Assembly (NCBI GenBank): GCA_900319835.1
Contig: ONPY01000089.1
Location: forward strand, 1 to 9,332
Reading direction: 5' to 3'
Source of the DNA: an uncultured Eubacteriales bacterium
GTDB taxonomy: Bacteria > Bacillota_A > Clostridia > Oscillospirales > Oscillospiraceae
DNA length: 9,332 nucleotides
Below are positions 4,792 to 9,332 of the stretch, piece by piece; the stretch's first letter is position 1, and every line of letters starts with the position of its first letter. The notes beneath the pieces were generated by a model. It had not been told where the DNA came from. It saw only the letters and a list, made by a program, of their open reading frames with translations, and made no database searches. A program made the position numbers and the translations under genes.

Positions 4792-4853
4792 GGATTCAGA
4801 TCTCTCAGGGCATTTCAGTGTCCAGAGAAGGGTGTTTGCACCAAAAGGTGTCT
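4791..4853 (-). repeat. Interspersed repeat copy R3, inverted
   Basis: Read on the minus strand it runs AGACACCTTTTGGTGCAAAC... to CTGAAATGCCCTGAGAGATC and then CCCTTG, matching R1 for about 63 bases with 31 of 32 identical in the first part. It carries only one arm of the hairpin that R1 has whole (815-857), so it has lost its distal end at the join with tnpV. It lies 14 bases from the stop codon of the LysR gene. Confidence 0.8.
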
Positions 4854-4867
4854 GGGGTTGTTTTATC

Positions 4868-5755
4868 TTATGACAGCGCCTCAAAATAATCCATCACGAA
4901 TTCTTCGAAGCGCTGCTGTGCCTGGGTCATAGGCGCGTGCCGGTTGCGGCAGAGAGCGATCACGCCGCAGGAATCGGAAAACTCCCGGATCACATAGTGC
5001 CCGGAGGGCGGCAGCAGCCGGGTGTAGTTCCAGGCGAATACCGTGCAGCCCAGCCCCTCGGACACCATGCTCAGGATCAGGTTGTTGTCGATGGATTCAT
5101 AGATGATGCTGGGGCTGACGTTGTTGGCCTTGCACAGCAGGTCTATGTTGTTGCGGGTGTCCGAGCCCTTGAGCGTGGTGATCAGGCTGAGGCCGTTCAA
5201 GTCGTTGAGCTCTACATATTCCTTTTCCGCCAACGGGTGCCCGGCGGGCATGACAAGGCAGGCGCGTTCGGTATGAACCGCCTTGGAGAGTATGCTCTCC
5301 GACTCCTTCGGAGAGATCGGCGGCGAGCAGATGGCAAAGTCCACCCGCCCTTCCTCCAGTGCGCGGATCAGATCCGGGCGATCCATATATTCCCGCGAGA
5401 CGCTGCTGCCCGGAAACTCCTGCATATATCGCAGCGGCAGATCCGAGCAATAGGCGGATGAGCCCACCGCAAAGCGCAGCGGCTGATCCGGGTCGTCCAC
5501 GATGGACTCAAAGCGGGAGTGAATCAGGTCGATCTCGTCCAGGATCTTGTTGGCCGATTCCAGCAGCAGCCTGCCGTAACGGTTCAGCTTGACCCGGCGG
5601 CCCACATGATCGAACAGCTCACAGCCCAGCTCCTCTTCGAGCTGGGTGATGATTTTGGTCAGAAAGGGCTGGCTGACGCCCAGCTTTTCCGCAGCCTTGG
5701 AGATGTGTTCCGTCTCCGCTGCTGTGCAGAAGTATCGCAAGTCCCGCAATTCCAT
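4868..5755 (-). CDS. LysR-type transcriptional regulator
   Basis: A 295-residue regulator of normal family length. Residues 1-60 are the LysR DNA-binding domain: MELRDLRYFCTAAETEHISK, AAEKLGVSQPFLTKIITQLE (the helix-turn-helix), then LGCELFDHVGRRVKLNRYGR. Residues 90-295 form the two-lobed ligand-binding domain, with PLRFAVGSSAY at its start and GLGCTVFAWN near its end. AAGGGG lies about 10 bases before the ATG. It is divergent from the Fe-S/DUF92/amidohydrolase operon across 151 bases that contain LysR-type boxes, the usual arrangement for a regulator that activates its neighbour and represses itself. The inducing ligand cannot be read from the sequence. Downstream it runs into repeat R3. 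Confidence 0.95.
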   Translation of the reverse strand: MELRDLRYFCTAAETEHISKAAEKLGVSQPFLTKIITQLEEELGCELFDHVGRRVKLNRYGRLLLESANKILDEIDLIHSRFESIVDDPDQPLRFAVGSSAYCSDLPLRYMQEFPGSSVSREYMDRPDLIRALEEGRVDFAICSPPISPKESESILSKAVHTERACLVMPAGHPLAEKEYVELNDLNGLSLITTLKGSDTRNNIDLLCKANNVSPSIIYESIDNNLILSMVSEGLGCTVFAWNYTRLLPPSGHYVIREFSDSCGVIALCRNRHAPMTQAQQRFEEFVMDYFEALS

Positions 5756-5775
5756 GGATGATCAACCCCTTTCGC

Positions 5776-5831
5776 AATTCATAACCAACCAGCATTATAA
5801 TTCATAACCGGCCGAAAGTATATACGTATAT
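5776..5831. promoter_or_regulatory. Candidate LysR binding sites
   Basis: Two palindromes fit the LysR T-N11-A box: TTATAATTCATAA (5795-5807) and ATATACGTATAT (5820-5831), with centres about 25 bp apart. A direct repeat AATTCATAACC occurs at 5776-5786 and 5799-5809, period 23. The first palindrome overlaps TATAAT on the minus strand (5794-5799), the likely LysR -10, consistent with autorepression. Confidence 0.6.
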
Positions 5832-5843
5832 CGGACAAAATAT

Positions 5844-5872
5844 TTTTTCTTTCCTCCTCTTTCCGGTAGAAT
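5844..5872 (+). promoter_or_regulatory. Weak promoter of the Fe-S/DUF92/amidohydrolase operon
   Basis: TAGAAT (5867-5872) is a fair -10, but the position 17 bp upstream (5844-5849, TTTTTC) is a poor -35. A poor -35 with LysR boxes centred roughly 55 and 80 bases upstream of the predicted start fits activator-dependent transcription. Confidence 0.4.
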
Positions 5873-5906
5873 TGAGGCAACTTAAATAGAGAAAAGAGGA
5901 ATGAAC

Positions 5907-6935
5907 ATGGCCACCAACACAACCGGCAGCGCAAACCGCTATACCTCCCGCAAGATCGAGGTGGACGGCATTACGCTCTATGACAGCGACGCACGCTTTC
6001 GCAAGAACTTTCTGAAAAAGCATCTGAAGAACACCGTAGACGTGGTGCGCTTTTCCTACATGATGGGAAAGCTGGCAGTCAAGCCTGTGATCGGCCCGCT
6101 GATCCGCAAAAGCCTGGAGCTGCACTATCGCTATATCCACACCAATTCCGTTGTCGTGCCCATTGAGGTGGCCAAGGACATTATCCGAAACACCACGGAT
6201 ATCGCCGTCTCGCCCTGCGTCTGCCGCACGGTGCGCCAGAACTGCGACCAGCCCATCAACACCTGCATGGGCCTGAACTTCTACGGCGCGATGAAAAAGA
6301 AGGCCGGCGAGCGCGGCCTGAGCAAGGAGGAGGCTCTGGCCGTGGCCGATATGGCCCATGAGCGGGGGCTGATTGCCGTGGTGGAGAGCTGCGTCCAGCC
6401 TTACCAGGACAACCTCTGTTTCTGCTGCGCCTGCTGCTGCATGCCGTTGACACTGAAGACCCAATACCACGTCCCCTTTGTCAACTACAACGGCCCGTAT
6501 CTGCCCGTATTCGAGGAAGCCAAATGCACCCACTGTCAGAAGTGCGTAAAGGCATGTCCGGTCGGGGCCATGAGCTTTGACGAAAAGGGCGTGCGGCACA
6601 TCGACCTGGACAAATGCCTGGGCTGCGGGCTCTGCGAGTGCGCATGTCCCGATCAGATCGGTCATATGCAGTACACCGAAAGCCGCGTCATCAAGGTTTC
6701 CGAGCCCAGCCGCCTGCGTGTGGCGCTGTCTGTGGCCTATGTCTACGCGATCTTCATGCCGGGCGTGTGGTTCTACAAGACCTTTACGGGCAGCAAAATG
6801 CACCTGATGAAGTCCGACCCCCGCGAGAAGGACATCATCAGCACCAAGCAGCCCGGCTATATCCATGGCGGGGAAAAGTACGCCGAGCCCTACAAGGGCT
6901 GCGACGGCTGCGGTGAGAAGGGCGACGAGGCGTGA
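5907..6935 (+). CDS. Multi-cluster 4Fe-4S binding protein
   Basis: A 342-residue cysteine-rich electron-transfer protein. The second of two close ATGs (5907) is chosen because AGAGGA then lies 6 bases upstream; at the ATG at 5901 it would be adjacent with no gap. Residues 1-95 are basic and not diagnostic. Residues 104-120 hold Cys-X-Cys-Arg...Cys113...Cys120. Residues 171-178 read CFCCACCC, six Cys in eight. Residues 207-218 (CTHCQKCVKACP) and 237-248 (CLGCGLCECACP) are two ferredoxin motifs. A hydrophobic stretch near 285-305 (LRVALSVAYVYAIFMPGVWF) may contact the membrane, and the tail ends in CDGCGEKGDEA. Three or more clusters are likely. It heads an operon, overlapping the next gene by 4 bases, and probably supplies or takes electrons for its partners. 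The partner reaction is unknown. Confidence 0.85.
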   Translation: MATNTTGSANRYTSRKIEVDGITLYDSDARFRKNFLKKHLKNTVDVVRFSYMMGKLAVKPVIGPLIRKSLELHYRYIHTNSVVVPIEVAKDIIRNTTDIAVSPCVCRTVRQNCDQPINTCMGLNFYGAMKKKAGERGLSKEEALAVADMAHERGLIAVVESCVQPYQDNLCFCCACCCMPLTLKTQYHVPFVNYNGPYLPVFEEAKCTHCQKCVKACPVGAMSFDEKGVRHIDLDKCLGCGLCECACPDQIGHMQYTESRVIKVSEPSRLRVALSVAYVYAIFMPGVWFYKTFTGSKMHLMKSDPREKDIISTKQPGYIHGGEKYAEPYKGCDGCGEKGDEA

Positions 6936-7702
6936 GCCTTCCGCTTGCGCTTCTGCTGTCCTCCGCGCTGGCGGGGCTGGCCCTGTGGAAGAGGGCGCTG
7001 ACGCCTGTCGGAACGCTGCTCGCCTGGGCGATGTGTCTCGCGATCTGCCGCATCGGTGCTATGCCTGCCTTTCTCATTCTGGCCGTGACGTTCCTTGCCA
7101 CGGTCGCCGCGGATCGGCTTGCCGGGAAGCGGGCGGACCCCCGTGGTCTGCGCCGCAAATCCGGCAGGCGTGACGCCGTGCGCGTGCTGTGCAATGTGGG
7201 CGTCGGCACGGTAATGATCCTTCTTTACGGCGTAACCGGTGCGCCCCGATTAATTCTCGCCTATGCCGCGGTCATGGCGGAATCCCTTTCGGACAGTCTG
7301 GCCTCCAAACTGGGGCCGCTCGTCAAGGGGAAAACGGTGGATATCTGCTCCTTTCATGAGGTCGGCGTCGGACTCTCCGGAGGCGTTTCGGGAGCGGGAA
7401 GCGCCGCCGCTGCGCTTGGCGCGATCCTGATCGGGGTGCTCTGCCTGCTGTTTCCGGGTGCGGACGAAAAGGTAGCGCTACTTGTTGCAGCCATTGGCTT
7501 TCTCGGCTGCCTCTTTGACAGCGTGTTGGGCTCGCGCATCCAGGTCAAATATCGCTGCCCGGCCTGCGGGGCCTTGACCGAGAGAGACCGCCATTGCGAT
7601 GTCCCCGGCAAGGTCGAGCGGGGCTGGCGCTGGGTCAACAACGATACTGTCAACCTGCTCTCCAATCTCTTTGTCGCCGTTTTGGCGATCCTGGTCTTTT
7701 GA
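6932..7702 (+). CDS. DUF92 family integral membrane protein (polyprenol/phytyl-phosphate kinase-like)
   Basis: A 256-residue protein starting with GTG inside the preceding stop codon (GTGA overlap). Hydrophobic segments are visible at about 3-18, 24-60, 87-115, 155-175 and 182-200, with a last helix at 243-256. DUF92 landmarks are clear: ESLSDSLASKLGPL (117-130), a Gly/Ser-rich GVGLSGGVSGAGSAAAALGA loop (145-164), FLGCLFDSVLGSRIQ (190-204), paired Cys (CPAC, 209-212, and Cys222), and NNDTVNLLSN (236-245). Plant VTE6 and related members of this superfamily phosphorylate isoprenoid monophosphates with CTP, so a lipid- or prenyl-phosphate kinase role is plausible but only inferred. Placement in an operon with a multi-cluster Fe-S protein and an amidohydrolase is unusual and may point to a specific isoprenoid substrate. 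Confidence 0.88.
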   Translation: MSLPLALLLSSALAGLALWKRALTPVGTLLAWAMCLAICRIGAMPAFLILAVTFLATVAADRLAGKRADPRGLRRKSGRRDAVRVLCNVGVGTVMILLYGVTGAPRLILAYAAVMAESLSDSLASKLGPLVKGKTVDICSFHEVGVGLSGGVSGAGSAAAALGAILIGVLCLLFPGADEKVALLVAAIGFLGCLFDSVLGSRIQVKYRCPACGALTERDRHCDVPGKVERGWRWVNNDTVNLLSNLFVAVLAILVF

Positions 7703-7710
7703 GGGAAGCT

Positions 7711-8586
7711 ATGATTATCGACTGTCACTACCACTATTTTCCCAGCGAATTCCATGTGGAGAAAAAGCTCCGCGAGATGGACGCCTCGGGCATTGACAAG
7801 ATCGCACTGATCGCGCCGATCTGCCCGATTTTCAAGTCTGAACCCATGAGTCTGCCCATGCGCTTCATGCGTCGTCTGATGGGAAAGGCCGCGTTTTACC
7901 CGCTGCTGAAAAGGTTGCTCTGCACCTTTGAGGGCGACGGGATCAACATCCTCGGTGACCATGTGCCGATCTTCTTCGCGCCGGGCAACAAAGCCGTTTT
8001 CGATGCCGTGGCCATGGCGCCGGATCGCCTCTGCGCCTGGGTGACGGTGAACCCCGACCGACAGAGCGAGGAGGAAATGCGGCGGGAAATCCTGCAATAT
8101 GCCGACCGGGAGACCTTCTGCGGCGTCAAGGTGCATCCCTTCTACCATCAATACGATGTGGCAAAGCTGGATGCCGTCTGCCGTATCCTGGAGCCGCTGC
8201 GAAAGCCCTTGCTCATCCATCTGCCCTTTGACAGCAAGGATGCGATCCTCTCGCTGGCAGACCAATACCCAAAGGTCAATTTCCTGCTGGCCCACTGCGC
8301 CTTCCCGTATTTCGACCTGATCTGGCCGGAGCTGAAGAAACGGAAAAACATCTATGTGGACATCTCCTCCGGCTGCTATGTGGACGCGAAAATGGTCCGG
8401 CGGGCGATCGACGCGCTTGGGCCCTATCATGTTCTGTATGGCAGCGACGGACCTTACGGCACGCCCCAATCCGACGGCAGCTTTGATATGCAGGCAGAAT
8501 ATGAATTTGCCACAAAGCTGATCCGCGCCGAGGAGCTGCGGGCGATACGGAAAAACAATTTTGTGTTCCTGACAAGCGAACAATAA
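7711..8586 (+). CDS. Amidohydrolase_2 family metal-dependent hydrolase or decarboxylase
   Basis: A 291-residue TIM-barrel protein. The ATG at 7711 follows GAGGGA and lies 8 bases after the DUF92 stop. Metal and catalytic positions typical of the family are present: His6-X-His8 (DCHYHYF), Lys140/His142 in GVKVHPFY, His170 in LLIHLPFD, His195 in LLAHCAFP, and Asp246 in YGSDGPYG. Family members hydrolyse C-N or lactone bonds or perform non-oxidative decarboxylation (ACMSD and gamma-resorcylate decarboxylase types). Residues 41-75 form an insertion rich in Met and basic residues (SLPMRFMRRLMGK) that may line the substrate site or touch a membrane. It is the last gene of the LysR-linked operon. 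No plus-strand terminator follows, so transcription may run antisense into tnpV. Confidence 0.9.
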   Translation: MIIDCHYHYFPSEFHVEKKLREMDASGIDKIALIAPICPIFKSEPMSLPMRFMRRLMGKAAFYPLLKRLLCTFEGDGINILGDHVPIFFAPGNKAVFDAVAMAPDRLCAWVTVNPDRQSEEEMRREILQYADRETFCGVKVHPFYHQYDVAKLDAVCRILEPLRKPLLIHLPFDSKDAILSLADQYPKVNFLLAHCAFPYFDLIWPELKKRKNIYVDISSGCYVDAKMVRRAIDALGPYHVLYGSDGPYGTPQSDGSFDMQAEYEFATKLIRAEELRAIRKNNFVFLTSEQ

Positions 8587-8617
8587 AAACCAAACGCAGT
8601 CTGGTGGGAAGCAAATC

Positions 8618-8651
8618 CAAAAATGAACCCGTGACGATTTGTCACGGGTTC
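8618..8651 (-). terminator. Terminator of the intact tnpV
   Basis: GAACCCGTGAC (8625-8635) and GTCACGGGTTC (8641-8651) form an 11-bp stem with loop GATTT. On the minus strand it is followed by ATTTTTGG. The plus-strand side lacks a T-tract, so it should not stop the amidohydrolase operon. Confidence 0.78.
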
Positions 8652-8662
8652 ATATGTTCTGA

Positions 8663-9010
8663 TTAGCAGTAAACCAATTCGCTCAAAACGATTTCCTCTG
8701 CCCTTGCCCAGATGCTGTTCATGCGGCGCACCCACTCCATCTGATTGGCCGCCTTGAGCGCTTCGGTCACGCCCTCGCGCTGGGCCAGTTGATTCATAAT
8801 AAGTTCAATGCGTTCATTGCAACTGTGGTCGATCTCGGCGAGGTGTTCGTCCAGCTTGCCGGTCAGCAGCAGGCTGGAATACCATCCACGCTTGTGTTCT
8901 TTCAGGTAGCTCTTTCGCAACAGGCCGTATTTCCCGATGGGCAGATTTGCGTCTTCGAGGTAGAGAGCGGGGAACAGATAGTCATTGTTTCGGGTATATG
9001 TCAGATCCAT
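8663..9010 (-). CDS. tnpV: Transposon-encoded protein TnpV
   Basis: A 115-residue protein with AAGGAG 9 bases before its ATG. It shows the whole TnpV layout: an N-terminal YTRNNDYLFPALYLED, then IGKYGLLRKSYLKEHK (25-40), LLLTGKLDEHLAEID (47-61), GVTEALKAANQMEW (80-93) and a RAEEIVLSELVYC ending (103-115). TnpV proteins are carried by Tn4451-type and other Clostridia mobile elements. Their biochemical role is not established, and they are not themselves recombinases. No recombinase or other element gene is visible beside it, so this is a solitary cargo-like copy. The truncated relative at 4612 shows the family has spread locally. Confidence 0.92.
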   Translation of the reverse strand: MDLTYTRNNDYLFPALYLEDANLPIGKYGLLRKSYLKEHKRGWYSSLLLTGKLDEHLAEIDHSCNERIELIMNQLAQREGVTEALKAANQMEWVRRMNSIWARAEEIVLSELVYC

Positions 9011-9294
9011 AATCAGTACTCCTTTTCAAGTCAAATGGTTGATTCTGTTCTTGGTGGTGGAGGGGGAAACAAGCCGCAAAATGAATATATGCAAATGCAA
9101 ATCAGGACACTCGGCGAACCGCCTTCAGAGTGCGTTTTGACCCCTTGCTTGACCCCCAACTTATTGAACCTAAAAAAATGCAGTGGTCAGACCGGTTTGG
9201 AAAAGTTCTTAAAAATAGCAAAATTGACGTAAAATGACGTTTAAAAGTGTCAAAAAATACCCAAATTCTGTTCGAAGCCTTCTTCCCCTGCCAG
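9011..9294. other. Gene-free stretch upstream of tnpV
   Basis: No supported reading frame on either strand. Visible items are the tnpV ribosome site (AAGGAG, 9019-9024 on the minus strand), a TATATT-like -10 candidate on the minus strand near 9085 with no good -35, a TGACGT direct repeat (9225-9230 and 9235-9240), and GACCCC repeated near 9139 and 9149. Base composition falls from mixed to AT-rich toward 9200-9260, then ends in the terminator hairpin at 9297. Confidence 0.6.
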
Positions 9295-9331
9295 AAATCG
9301 TCTTGAAATGTTTCGCTTCAAGGCGATTTTT
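9295..9331 (+). terminator. Second copy of the 4447-type terminator hairpin
   Basis: ATCGTCTTGAA (9297-9307) pairs with TTCAAGGCGAT (9317-9327), followed by TTTTT. It differs from the copy at 4447-4477 by A-to-G in the 3' arm and one loop-side change. The stem stays closed on the plus strand through a U-G wobble, while on the minus strand that pair becomes C-A. No plus-strand gene lies just upstream in the window. Confidence 0.75.
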
Positions 9332-9332
9332 G

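Larger units (their letters stand above)
4388..4853. mobile_element. Mobile-element remnant bounded by inverted repeat copies R2 and R3
   Basis: R2 (4388-4419) and R3 (4822-4853) are 32-bp inverted copies of each other, both starting with AGACACC at the outer ends. The 466-bp segment between them holds a terminator, a nested inverted repeat, a tnpV terminator hairpin and a broken tnpV, and no intact gene. I see no target-site duplication in the outer flanks (CATAACTT on the left, GGGGTTGT on the right). The segment may therefore be a composite of separate insertions rather than a single element. Confidence 0.4.

Noticed and set aside
4612..4884. 90-codon minus-strand gene starting MRRCHKIK
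   Set aside because: Its N-terminal third is repeat R3 translated, its C-terminal part is a truncated tnpV, and the ATG lies inside the LysR gene. Treated as a pseudogene plus repeat.
5802..6866. Long minus-strand open frame (354 codons) opposite the Fe-S protein
   Set aside because: Its translation lacks recognisable motifs and is rich in His, Ala and Gly as expected from the complement of GC-rich coding DNA. It covers the LysR promoter region and opposes a protein with clear ferredoxin motifs.
7354..8583. Long minus-strand open frame (409 codons) opposite the DUF92 and amidohydrolase genes
   Set aside because: It spans the ends of two plus-strand genes with strong family motifs. Its own translation shows no family signature and no ribosome site was seen.
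8789..9232. Plus-strand open frame over tnpV and the upstream gap
   Set aside because: Its first half is the complement of tnpV, and the remainder runs through AT-rich, repeat-containing DNA without a recognisable motif.
1..9332. CRISPR array, tRNA or rRNA genes
   Set aside because: No short repeats at regular spacing with unique spacers, and no cloverleaf or rRNA sequence, were seen in the window.

Overview
The window looks like a chromosomal accessory stretch from a GC-rich gut-type Clostridia, probably Oscillospiraceae (Flavonifractor/Oscillibacter-like). This is inferred from GC-rich coding DNA with AT-rich promoters, strong AGGAGG ribosome sites, a TnpV-type mobile-element protein, and many flavin and Fe-S proteins typical of anaerobes. 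No marker gene fixes the genus.

Layout. (a) 1-732, minus strand: a four-helix membrane protein of unknown function, followed by an overlapping TTG-start gene cut by the window edge. Upstream is a promoter region with two tandem ACC-N4-GGT palindromes. (b) 741-867: terminator hairpins and the first copy (R1) of an interspersed repeat. (c) 868-2042: an Rrf2-family regulator and a divergent Isf-like iron-sulfur flavoprotein. They share an intergenic region with two well-formed promoters (both TTGACA-N17) and three copies of TGTAA-N9-TTACA. (d) 2069-4355: an FMN riboswitch with its terminator, then ribU (riboflavin ECF S component), an FMN split-barrel/ferredoxin fusion protein, and a class-M-like sirtuin with Gln where canonical sirtuins have the catalytic His. 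(e) 4388-4867: a gene-free island with repeat copies in opposite orientation, a terminator, a nested inverted repeat, and a 5'-truncated tnpV joined to repeat sequence. (f) 4868-8586: a LysR regulator divergent from a tight three-gene operon encoding a multi-cluster Fe-S protein, a DUF92 membrane protein and an Amidohydrolase_2 TIM-barrel protein. (g) 8618-9332: an intact tnpV with its terminator, a gene-free stretch, and a second copy of the terminator hairpin seen at 4447.

How the genes may work together. Regions c and d form a flavin/redox block. A predicted redox-type regulator controls a flavoprotein. With no terminator or clear promoter in between, its transcript may run into a riboswitch that gates riboflavin uptake and two further proteins, one predicted to bind FMN and Fe-S and one to use NAD. 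Region f is a self-contained LysR-controlled operon. Its combination of electron-transfer protein, polyprenol-phosphate-kinase-like membrane protein and amidohydrolase/decarboxylase-fold enzyme matches no pathway I recognise, and it is the best candidate for an undescribed system here.
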